Origin: Bacteroidales bacterium UBA1180
GTDB lineage: Bacteria > Bacteroidota > Bacteroidia > Bacteroidales > Paludibacteraceae
NCBI GenBank assembly: GCA_002310195.1
Contig: DBYS01000017.1
Location: 1 to 26,669, forward strand
Direction: 5' to 3'
Length of the DNA: 26,669 nucleotides
How positions within the stretch are numbered: position 1 is the first letter of the stretch; every line of letters begins with the position of its first letter. The notes beneath the pieces were generated by a model. It ran no database searches. It was not told where the DNA came from and worked only from the letters and a program-made list of their open reading frames with translations. The translations under genes and the position numbers were made by a program. Shown one piece after another: positions 7,567-14,697 of this stretch.

Positions 7567-7956
7567 ATGGCAAAGAAAACAGTAGCAGCCAAGAAACGTG
7601 TTGTGAAGATTGATGGTGTGGGTCAACTGCATGTAATGTCTTCTTTCAACAATGTGATTGTAACTATGGCAAATGGCGACGGTCAGGTTATCTCGTGGTC
7701 GTCGGCAGGTAAGATGGGCTTCCGTGGCTCGAAGAAGAACACTCCCTACGCTGCCCAGATGGCAGCACAGGACTGCGGCAAGGTCGCTTATGATCTCGGA
7801 TTGCGTAAGGTCAAAGCGTATGTCAAAGGTCCCGGTCAGGGTCGTGAGTCCGCTATTCGCGCTTGCGTAGCTGCAGGTATTGATGTAGTCGAGATCGTCG
7901 ATGTTACACCTATGCCCCACAACGGTTGCCGTCCTCCGAAACGCCGCCGTGTATAA
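7567..7956 (+). CDS. rpsK: 30S ribosomal protein S11 (uS11)
   Basis: A 129-residue protein of normal length. Conserved segments are HVMSSFNNVIVTMANGDGQV, AGKMGFRGSKKNTPYAAQMA and the C-terminal PMPHNGCRPPKRRRV. S11 is in the platform near the mRNA exit site. It lies between rpsM and rpsD in standard order. Nothing unusual. Confidence 0.97.
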   Translation: MAKKTVAAKKRVVKIDGVGQLHVMSSFNNVIVTMANGDGQVISWSSAGKMGFRGSKKNTPYAAQMAAQDCGKVAYDLGLRKVKAYVKGPGQGRESAIRACVAAGIDVVEIVDVTPMPHNGCRPPKRRRV

Positions 7957-7989
7957 TATAAATTTTCAAACTCTTAAAAAAGATAAAAT

Positions 7990-8595
7990 ATGGCAAGATA
8001 TATTGGACCTAAGTCGCGTATTTCCCGTCGCTTTGGCGAGCCTATCTTCGGCCCGGACAAAGTACTTGACAAGCGTAATTACGCTCCCGGTCAGCACGGC
8101 GTTAACCGTCGTAAGAAAAACTCTGAGTACGGCACGCAGTTAGCCGAGAAGCAGAAAGCCAAATATACGTACGGCGTTCTGGAGCGTCAGTTCCGTCTGC
8201 TGTTCGCTAAGGCTTCCCGTAAGAAAGGTATTACCGGTGAGATCCTGCTCCAGCTCCTCGAGAGCCGTCTGGACAACATCGTTTACCGCCTCGGTATAGC
8301 TCCTACACGTGCAGCCGCACGTCAGCTCGTAAGCCACCGCCACATTACTGTAGACGGTAAGGTTGTGAACATCCCTTCGTATGAGGTTAAACCCGGTCAG
8401 ATCGTTGCAGTGCGCGAGAGAGCTAAATCCCTCGAGGTGATCGCTGCTTCGCTCGAAGGCTTCAACCACTCGAAGTATCCGTGGCTCGCTTGGGACGACA
8501 CCGTTAAGGGCGGTAAGTACCTGAACGTTCCGCAGCGTGAGGAGATCCCTGAGAACATCAAGGAGCAATTAATCGTTGAGTTGTACTCTAAATAA
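7990..8595 (+). CDS. rpsD: 30S ribosomal protein S4 (uS4)
   Basis: A 201-residue protein. The N-terminal part (MARYIGPKSRISRRFGEPIF) lacks the zinc-binding cysteines found in some S4 proteins. The S4 RNA-binding domain lies at about residues 92-155 (SRLDNIVYRLGIAPTRAAAR, then HRHITVDGKVVNIPSYEVKP). S4 nucleates 30S assembly and in E. coli represses the alpha operon; no pseudoknot target was evaluated here. It is 11 nt upstream of rpoA. Confidence 0.97.
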   Translation: MARYIGPKSRISRRFGEPIFGPDKVLDKRNYAPGQHGVNRRKKNSEYGTQLAEKQKAKYTYGVLERQFRLLFAKASRKKGITGEILLQLLESRLDNIVYRLGIAPTRAAARQLVSHRHITVDGKVVNIPSYEVKPGQIVAVRERAKSLEVIAASLEGFNHSKYPWLAWDDTVKGGKYLNVPQREEIPENIKEQLIVELYSK

Positions 8596-8606
8596 ACAAT
8601 AAATTC

Positions 8607-9599
8607 ATGGCAATATTAGATTTCATCAAACCTGACAAGGTTATCATGTTGGATTCGAGCAAGACGCACGGAATCTTCGAGTTCCGTCCGCTCGAACCGG
8701 GTTATGGTATTACAGTTGGTAATGCCATCCGTCGCGTTCTCCTGAACTCGCTGGAGGGTTACGCCATCTGCGCAATTAGAATCAATGGTATTGATCATGA
8801 ATTTGCTACTATCCCCGGCGTCATCGATGATGTTACTAACATGATCCTTAACCTCAAGCAGGTACGCTTCCGTCGCCTTGACGAAGTGGACGCCACGTCT
8901 GAGACTATCCGTATGCACGTGCATGGAATGACTGAGTTCCTTGCCGGCGAGATGAACAACTTCCTCCAGGACTTCGAGGTGCTCAATCCTGAACTGCGCA
9001 TCTGCGAGATGGACGAGTCCGCTGACTTCGAGATCGAGATTTCGATCAACAAGGGCCGTGGCTATGTTCCCGGTGACGAGAACCACCACGCCTCCGACCC
9101 TATCGGAGTGCTGGCTATCGACTCAATCTATACGCCGATCCGCAACGTCAAGATGGCTATCGACCAGTACCGTGTCGAGCAGCGTACCGACTATGAGAAG
9201 CTTACGCTCGAGATCGACACTGACGGCTCGATCCACCCCAAGGACGCACTCAAGGAAGCTGCTAAGATCCTGATCTACCACTTCATGCTCTTCTCCGACG
9301 AGAAGATCGTGATCGAAGAGACCACTAAGATCACCACCTCCGCGCTTGACGAGGAGCTCCTGCGTATGCGTCAGCTGCTCAACCAGCGCCTCGAGGATAT
9401 GGATCTCTCCGTACGTGCACAGAACTGCTTGAACACCGCTGAGGTAGAGACCCTCGGTGACCTCGTTAAGTTCCACCGCGCCGACCTGCTGAAGTTCCGT
9501 AACTTCGGTAAGAAGTCGTTGAGCGAACTCGATGAGCTCCTCGAGCGCAACGGCCTCGCCTTCGGTATGGATATTAGCAAATACAAACTCAACGAATAA
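8607..9599 (+). CDS. rpoA: RNA polymerase alpha subunit
   Basis: A 330-residue protein with both domains. The N-terminal dimerisation and assembly domain contains GYGITVGNAIRRVLLNSLEG. The C-terminal domain is at about residues 255-320 (LNTAEVETLGDLVKFHRADL, then FGKKSLSELDELLERNGLAF) and would contact UP elements and activators, including the AraC-type regulator encoded nearby (inference). It follows rpsD by 11 nt and precedes rplQ by 48 nt. Confidence 0.98.
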   Translation: MAILDFIKPDKVIMLDSSKTHGIFEFRPLEPGYGITVGNAIRRVLLNSLEGYAICAIRINGIDHEFATIPGVIDDVTNMILNLKQVRFRRLDEVDATSETIRMHVHGMTEFLAGEMNNFLQDFEVLNPELRICEMDESADFEIEISINKGRGYVPGDENHHASDPIGVLAIDSIYTPIRNVKMAIDQYRVEQRTDYEKLTLEIDTDGSIHPKDALKEAAKILIYHFMLFSDEKIVIEETTKITTSALDEELLRMRQLLNQRLEDMDLSVRAQNCLNTAEVETLGDLVKFHRADLLKFRNFGKKSLSELDELLERNGLAFGMDISKYKLNE

Positions 9600-9604
9600 T
9601 GCCT

Positions 9605-9622
9605 TCAGCCATCTTAGGCTGA
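9605..9622 (+). other. Small hairpin between rpoA and rplQ
   Basis: TCAGCC (9605-9610) and GGCTGA (9617-9622) form a perfect 6-bp stem with a 6-nt loop, 5 nt after the rpoA stop. No U-run follows, so full termination is unlikely. It could stabilise or separate the rpoA and rplQ parts of the message. Its significance is uncertain. Confidence 0.35.
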
Positions 9623-9647
9623 TATAATCATCGTAAATTAAACAACA

Positions 9648-10160
9648 ATGAGACACAATAAGAAATTCAACCACCTCGGCCGCAAGGCTAACCACCGTGC
9701 TTCGATGCTGTCGAACATGGCGTGCTCGTTGATTATGCACAAGCGTATTCACACGACCCTTGCCAAGGCCAAGGCTCTGCGCATCTATGTTGAGCCGCTG
9801 CTCACACGCGCAAAGGAGGACAGCCAGGCTAACCGCCGTATCGTGTTCTCCGAACTCAAACAGAAAGCTGTTATCACCGAGCTCTTCCAGAACGTTGCTG
9901 AGAAGATCGCCAACCGTCCTGGTGGCTACACACGTATCCTCCGCACCGGTTTCCGTCTGGGCGACGCTGCTGAGATGTGTATCATCGAGCTCGTTGATTA
10001 CAACGAGAACATGCTCAAGGACACCAAGAAAGCTGCTAAGAAATCTACTCGTCGTGCCGGCAAGAAAGCCGCCACATCTAAGGCCGAGGAAGCAGCAGCC
10101 GAGGCTCCCGCTGCAGAACCTGCTGAGGCTCCCGCAGCAGAAGAGGCAAAATCTGAGTAA
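9648..10160 (+). CDS. rplQ: 50S ribosomal protein L17 (bL17) with acidic C-terminal extension
   Basis: A 170-residue protein, about 43 residues longer than E. coli L17 (127). The L17 core is residues 1-125 (MRHNKKFNHLGRKANHRASM, then MACSLIMHKRIHTTLAKAKA). The extension is first lysine-rich (KKAAKKSTRRAGKKAA) and then Ala/Glu/Pro low complexity (EEAAAEAPAAEPAEAPAAEE). I recall similar tails in other Bacteroidetes L17 proteins, so it is probably lineage-typical rather than an artefact. This is the last gene of the operon; a terminator starts 25 nt after its stop. Confidence 0.97.
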   Translation: MRHNKKFNHLGRKANHRASMLSNMACSLIMHKRIHTTLAKAKALRIYVEPLLTRAKEDSQANRRIVFSELKQKAVITELFQNVAEKIANRPGGYTRILRTGFRLGDAAEMCIIELVDYNENMLKDTKKAAKKSTRRAGKKAATSKAEEAAAEAPAAEPAEAPAAEEAKSE

Positions 10161-10184
10161 GCTCGTTGCAACATTTCATTAACC

Positions 10185-10219
10185 AAGCCGGTCGTAGATA
10201 TACTGCGACCGGCTTTTTG
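10185..10219 (+). terminator. Rho-independent terminator of the ribosomal superoperon
   Basis: Arms AAGCCGGTCG (10185-10194) and CGACCGGCTT (10206-10215) form a perfect 10-bp stem with an 11-nt loop, followed by a run of T. It sits between rplQ and the convergent regulator gene, whose stop codon starts at 10220. On the minus strand the stem is followed by a weaker T-tract, so it may also slow transcription from the other side. Confidence 0.9.
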
Positions 10220-12616
10220 TTATGGGTTCTCGCGGAACTCGGTAGGAGTCTTGCCGGTATTCGCTTTGAAGCTTTTGGAGAAGTAACGGGGGTCGCTGAA
10301 GCCGCAGGCATAGGCGACCTCTTTTGCTGCCATATCGGTCGTACGAAGCAGGTTGCACGCGTGCTTGATGCGTGCCGCTTGCACAAAGTCCTTGGCTGAC
10401 AAGTTGAATAGTTCGTGCATCTTTCTGTTTAGCGACGAGCGGCTCATATTCGTTACGTCGGCTATCTCATCGATCGACAGGTTGTTGTCGCTTATGTGTT
10501 GCTCCATAAACTGATGCAGGGTGTTCAGGAACCGATCGTTCATACTGGAGTACCCGGGCACAAGTATTTCGGGGATAGGCAGGGGTTCTGCCTGTTGCTG
10601 TTCGCCTGTAGCCGGCTGATTGCTGACAAGCAGGTAACGCTCCTGCAGTTCAAGATAGGCCTCAAGCGTCTGTGCCCGCTGCTGACGGTGCATGCGTACG
10701 CGGACGGTCTGTACCGTGATGGCTACCGTGATCAGCAGCAACAGTCCGATCTGCAGTATCCAGCCTGCCGTGCTCTCCCAAAAGGTGGGAGTGACGGTTA
10801 TTTGTAGCCTACGGGTGTTGTCCTGCCATTGTCCTAAAGCATTGGTGGAACGCACTTCGAAGATATAGTTGCCGGGCGTTAGGTCTTGTACCAGGAATTG
10901 GCTCAATTTGGAAGGTGCATCCCAAGGATGCTCCTCGTTGCCTTCTTTATAGAAGTGCGTCTGATAGAGGATTTCATCGTTTCCTCTATAGTCAAGTGCG
11001 GCAAATTGTACACCCATACTGCGCTCGTTGGGTGCTAAGGTGATACGGTTCAGTTTGTCGACAGCGTAGTTCGGTTTGCCTTCTAAATAGATAGCACTCA
11101 AGGCAATGCGTATCGGCTCTGTCTCGGGCCGCAATTCCGATTTGTTGAGCACCAGCAGCCCGTCCAGCGGCGCAAGCAATATCCGTCCGTCACCGAGGTC
11201 TATAGGCCAGGTCTCGCCTAAGATGAACGGTCGGTTCTCGGGGGTTTGGAAAAAAGATTTTCCAAAATTTATGATTTCAAATTTATGATTTATGATTGAT
11301 AGCGCGCTATTGCCTTGAATCAATAATTCATTCTCCGACCACGGCATTATATCGAAGATGATATCGGTGTGCAGTCCGTCGGCTTTGGTTAGATGCTCGA
11401 ACTCCAATACATCTGCGTGGATATCGTCACCCTTCAACACGTTAATACCTCCTCCTTCGGTGCCCACATACAGTTTGCTGTCAAACAGGCACATACACAT
11501 CACGATATTGCTGCTGAGCGATGTCGGTCGGTTGCCCTCACGTTGGTGCAGACGCAGTCCTCTCTTGTCAACTACCAGCAGTCCCTTGCTCGTAGCGGCA
11601 AGAATAGTGTTGTCGTCCGTGATCAGCAGACGGCGGATGGACATTGTTTCCGTACCGGGAATCTGAACGAACGTCCCACCTTGCTGTTTCCAGAGGCCAA
11701 AGCCGTACGTAGCTGCCCAAACAGTGCCGTTGGCATCCTCGGCTATCTCATAAACATTGCGCACATGCTCGTAGCGCTCAATATTGGGACGATGAGGATT
11801 GTTCTCCGCACGAAGCAGACAGCCGGGCTTGCAACCAATCCATGAATGTTTGCCGTCGCGACTCTCATAGAAGCAGTAGGGCTGATCGCCGAAAGACGCA
11901 GGAGCCTTGCTCAGATGTCCGTCAGGATGCACGTATCCGATAAGATGGAAGGCTGAATCATAGACTATCACCTGCTTGCTGCTGCGGCCGGAGGTAACGA
12001 TAGTACCGTTATGCAGCCGGGTCATCGCGCGCACCTCTTCCTGATTGATTCGCGTTCCGCGAGGATGTACGGGCGTTGCCACAAATATCCCGTGATCGTC
12101 AATCAACCAATGATTACCTTGCCGGTCGATATCGTCGCGACGGATGTTCTTCAGATGCAGGTTGCCTAAATCGGTATATACTTCTTTCTCCTTCCACAGA
12201 TTCAGGTTGTGATGAACCCGCATCCGTTCCAGTGCTACATTCTCCGCCTCCTGACTGAGTGCCTCAAACCGGTAAGTGCGGGTGTTGAACAGCACAACAT
12301 AATCATCGTCAATCAGACAAAGGATATTGTTGTCAGACGTCAGTTCCATCTTCCGAATGCGGTCGGAGGGCATCGACAGGCCGTCGCTGTCAGCAGCTTT
12401 GAAAGCCACAAAACGATACCCGTCAAAGCGGTTTAGACCGTTGTATGTAGCAATCCAAATCATACCCGAACTGTCCTGCACCGTGCGCGTGGTGTGCCAA
12501 TGGCTCAGGCCGTCGGAGTCATCAAAAAAACGCAGAGAAAAATCTTGGGCATAACTGCCGCAGAATGCGGAGAATAGAAGCAACGAAATGAGTATGGTGC
12601 TGAAACTTCGCTTCAT
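10220..12616 (-). CDS. Membrane-spanning propeller-sensor AraC-type regulator lacking kinase and receiver
   Basis: A 798-residue protein with a signal sequence (about residues 1-23). A long periplasmic region of two-component-regulator propeller repeats follows (the first reads GLSHWHTTRTVQDSSGMIWI, then NGLNRFDGYRF). A Y_Y_Y-like Ig domain (about 520-610), one membrane helix (about 619-640), a short cytoplasmic linker and an AraC domain (693-798) with two helix-turn-helix units complete it. This is the layout of Bacteroidetes hybrid two-component regulators with the histidine kinase, ATPase and receiver domains absent; the 52-residue linker has no room for them. It is divergent from the PL1 gene and likely controls the pectin genes (inference). 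The start ATG at 12614-12616 fits the signal peptide and an 18-nt leader. Confidence 0.88.
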   Translation of the reverse strand: MKRSFSTILISLLLFSAFCGSYAQDFSLRFFDDSDGLSHWHTTRTVQDSSGMIWIATYNGLNRFDGYRFVAFKAADSDGLSMPSDRIRKMELTSDNNILCLIDDDYVVLFNTRTYRFEALSQEAENVALERMRVHHNLNLWKEKEVYTDLGNLHLKNIRRDDIDRQGNHWLIDDHGIFVATPVHPRGTRINQEEVRAMTRLHNGTIVTSGRSSKQVIVYDSAFHLIGYVHPDGHLSKAPASFGDQPYCFYESRDGKHSWIGCKPGCLLRAENNPHRPNIERYEHVRNVYEIAEDANGTVWAATYGFGLWKQQGGTFVQIPGTETMSIRRLLITDDNTILAATSKGLLVVDKRGLRLHQREGNRPTSLSSNIVMCMCLFDSKLYVGTEGGGINVLKGDDIHADVLEFEHLTKADGLHTDIIFDIMPWSENELLIQGNSALSIINHKFEIINFGKSFFQTPENRPFILGETWPIDLGDGRILLAPLDGLLVLNKSELRPETEPIRIALSAIYLEGKPNYAVDKLNRITLAPNERSMGVQFAALDYRGNDEILYQTHFYKEGNEEHPWDAPSKLSQFLVQDLTPGNYIFEVRSTNALGQWQDNTRRLQITVTPTFWESTAGWILQIGLLLLITVAITVQTVRVRMHRQQRAQTLEAYLELQERYLLVSNQPATGEQQQAEPLPIPEILVPGYSSMNDRFLNTLHQFMEQHISDNNLSIDEIADVTNMSRSSLNRKMHELFNLSAKDFVQAARIKHACNLLRTTDMAAKEVAYACGFSDPRYFSKSFKANTGKTPTEFRENP
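11264..11297 (-). repeat. AT-rich short repeat inside the regulator's propeller
   Basis: On the plus strand AAATTTATGATTT occurs at 11265-11277, is nearly repeated after one base at 11279-11290, and a third partial unit ATGATT follows at 11292-11297. It is far more AT-rich than the surrounding coding sequence and encodes about residues 440-451 of the regulator (IINHKFEIINFG) without breaking the frame. Confidence 0.6.
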
Positions 12617-12639
12617 GATGAATCAATAAAATTTTCATA

Positions 12640-12671
12640 CAAAGGTACAAAAAAATATCTATTTATGCAAA
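12640..12671 (-). promoter_or_regulatory. Bacteroidetes-type promoter of the regulator gene
   Basis: On the minus strand a -33 TTTG (12671 to 12668) is followed after 20 nt by a -7 TACCTTTG (12647 to 12640), matching the TTTG/TAnnTTTG consensus of the Bacteroidetes primary sigma factor. The transcript would start near 12634, about 18 nt before the ATG. Confidence 0.75.
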
Positions 12672-12693
12672 AAAATCGCCAAATTTTTCATTT

Positions 12694-12720
12694 TTGCACC
12701 TGTTTGACCAGATTTTGCAC
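12694..12720 (+). promoter_or_regulatory. Candidate operator of the pectin regulon, copy 1
   Basis: A 27-bp element of three direct half-sites whose TTG cores start at 12694 (TTGCAC), 12704 (TTGACC) and 12715 (TTGCAC), so they are phased at one helical turn. It matches the element at 18539-18565 at 22 of 27 positions, and both end exactly 21 nt before a -7 box. It lies between the divergent regulator and PL1 promoters. Confidence 0.65.
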
Positions 12721-12741
12721 TATTTTATAATATGAAATTTG

Positions 12742-12749
12742 TAACTTTG
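12742..12749 (+). promoter_or_regulatory. -7 box of the PL1-CE12 operon promoter
   Basis: TAACTTTG fits TAnnTTTG. No TTTG occurs at the usual 19-21 nt upstream; the nearest (12714-12717) is 24 nt away and belongs to the third operator half-site, which suggests an activator-dependent promoter. The leader to the ATG would be about 45 nt. Confidence 0.6.
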
Positions 12750-12801
12750 CACCCAAATTTGTAAACAAATCGTTCATAAGTTAAAATAAAATTTTAATAT
12801 C

Positions 12802-14670
12802 ATGAAAAAAATCTTGGCATTTACCATTATTCTATGCTCCTGTTTGAGTGCCGCTGCAGCTGTACATATTAAGAGTGCAGAAGGTTGGTTGGAAAGTGCT
12901 TTCGTGAAATGGACTGTTCTTGAGGGTTACTCGGACTACAATGTATATGTCCGTCCCGAGGGTGGTAACTATACGAAGCTTGACAAACAGCTGCTGCGTA
13001 GTTACAGCGACTATTGCCGTGCTGACGCCTTAGGTCTGCCTGCCGGCAACTATCAGCTCAAAGTTGTTCCTGTTAAAGACAACGCTGATATTGAAGCCCA
13101 GGCAAGTGAGACCGATGTCCTCACGGTTCGCGCTCATGACCGTAATGGTTTTGCGCATTTCAACTGGCCTAATGGAGTTGGAGCATATACCAATAGTGGC
13201 AATTTGAAAGATGGTGCAAGAGTGCTCTATGTGCACAAGCAAAACGCCAAAACCATTGCGGCAGATGTTATCATTGATTCGAAAGGAAAGACAGAAACAC
13301 GTACGGGTATTCAAAATATTATCCAGGGATACGAGAAAGGATATGAAACGAGACCACTTTGTGTACGTATTATCGGCACATTAGAGGCCAGTGATATGGA
13401 TGAATTTGGCAGCTCAGCAGAAGGTTTACAAGTTAAAGGTAACACGAAACGTAATTATACCGTAAATATCACCATTGAGGGTGTCGGCGATGATGCTGTT
13501 ATCCGCGGTTTTGGTATTTTAGCTCGTAGCGTACAGAGCGTTGAGTTCCGCAATTTTGCTATTATGACTTGTATGGATGACTGTATTTCGTTAGATACAG
13601 ATAATAGCCATATTTGGGTTCATCATATTGATGCTTTCTATGGAAAACCGGGAGGAGACAAAGATCAAGCAAAAGGTGACGGTACATTTGATGTAAAAGG
13701 AGATTCTAAATACGTAACTATAGACAATAACCATTTATGGGATTCCGGTAAATCAAGTTTATGTGGTTTAAGTGAGTCCGGACCGAATTATATCACCTAT
13801 CACCATAATTGGTTTGACCACTCCGATTCCCGTCATCCGCGTGTTCGTACAATGTCGGTGCACGTCTATAACAACTTCTTTGATGGAGTCGCTAAATATG
13901 GTGTGGGATCTACTATGGCATCCTCTGTATTTGTGGAGAATAACTATTTCAAAAACTCCCACAACCCTATGCTCATTTCTATGCAGGGTGCGGATACCAA
14001 GAACGGTGCGGATGAGGTAAACTCTCCGACGTTCTCCAAGGAAGCGGGTGGTATTATCAAAGCCTATAACAACGTAATGGCAGGCACATCTACAACGCCG
14101 CGGTATTATTCCTCATCGAACACCGTGCATTTTGATGCCTATCTCGCTCAAACGCGCGATGAGAAAGTGCCCGAAACGGTTACAGCCAAAAAGGGAGGCT
14201 CGAAATATGACAACTTCGATACCAATGCATCGGTGATGCCGGATATTACACCTGATGATCCGAATCAGATCCCGGAGATCGTAACAAGTGCGTACGGCGC
14301 AGGTCGTATGTTCCACAGCGATATCGATTTTAGCTTAGCTAACTTCGATCCAACGAACTATGAAGTCAGCACTGAGTTGAAGAACCTTATCATCAACTAT
14401 TCAAGCGGGTTGAAGGGGATCTTCGGTACGGATTGGAACAATCTGCCGGAACCATCTACGGGGGCAGCTGTGGCTATGGTTACCGACAACTCGCTGTCGT
14501 TCAGTGGAACTTGTCTGTATAATCCCGCAAGAAAGGTGATTCGCATATATGCTATCAGCGGTGCTTGTGCAGGTACAACCAGCCGTGAGACGATTGCTGT
14601 CGATCATCTGCCTGCAGGCGTATATGTCGCCGTTAGCAAGGACGGCGCGCTGCGTTTCGAAAAGTTCTGA
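12802..14670 (+). CDS. Secreted pectate lyase, PL1 family
   Basis: A 622-residue protein that cleaves polygalacturonate by beta-elimination outside the cytoplasm. A signal peptide covers about residues 1-20 (MKKILAFTIILCSCLSAAAA). An FN3-like domain follows at about 25-110, then a PL1 right-handed beta-helix at about 115-480. Its motifs are HIWVHHIDAF (a vWiDH equivalent), DGTFDVKGDSKYVTI with candidate calcium ligands D297 and D301, and RHPRVR (344-349), the RxPxxR motif with catalytic Arg at 344. The C-terminus (VIRIYAISG, then HLPAGVYVAV and a terminal basic strand) resembles a T9SS type A sorting domain. It is the first gene of the unit and is followed 27 nt later by the CE12 gene. Confidence 0.92.
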   Translation: MKKILAFTIILCSCLSAAAAVHIKSAEGWLESAFVKWTVLEGYSDYNVYVRPEGGNYTKLDKQLLRSYSDYCRADALGLPAGNYQLKVVPVKDNADIEAQASETDVLTVRAHDRNGFAHFNWPNGVGAYTNSGNLKDGARVLYVHKQNAKTIAADVIIDSKGKTETRTGIQNIIQGYEKGYETRPLCVRIIGTLEASDMDEFGSSAEGLQVKGNTKRNYTVNITIEGVGDDAVIRGFGILARSVQSVEFRNFAIMTCMDDCISLDTDNSHIWVHHIDAFYGKPGGDKDQAKGDGTFDVKGDSKYVTIDNNHLWDSGKSSLCGLSESGPNYITYHHNWFDHSDSRHPRVRTMSVHVYNNFFDGVAKYGVGSTMASSVFVENNYFKNSHNPMLISMQGADTKNGADEVNSPTFSKEAGGIIKAYNNVMAGTSTTPRYYSSSNTVHFDAYLAQTRDEKVPETVTAKKGGSKYDNFDTNASVMPDITPDDPNQIPEIVTSAYGAGRMFHSDIDFSLANFDPTNYEVSTELKNLIINYSSGLKGIFGTDWNNLPEPSTGAAVAMVTDNSLSFSGTCLYNPARKVIRIYAISGACAGTTSRETIAVDHLPAGVYVAVSKDGALRFEKF

Positions 14671-14697
14671 TAATTCACTTTGCGGTAGTCGCGTAGC

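Noticed and set aside
9605..9622. Terminator between rpoA and rplQ
   Set aside because: The 6-bp stem has no T-run after it, and rplQ has no visible promoter of its own; it is listed only as a hairpin.
12714..12749. Ordinary -33/-7 promoter for PL1 using TTTG at 12714-12717
   Set aside because: The 24-nt spacer is longer than the 20 nt seen in the two canonical promoters here, and this TTTG is part of the third operator half-site.
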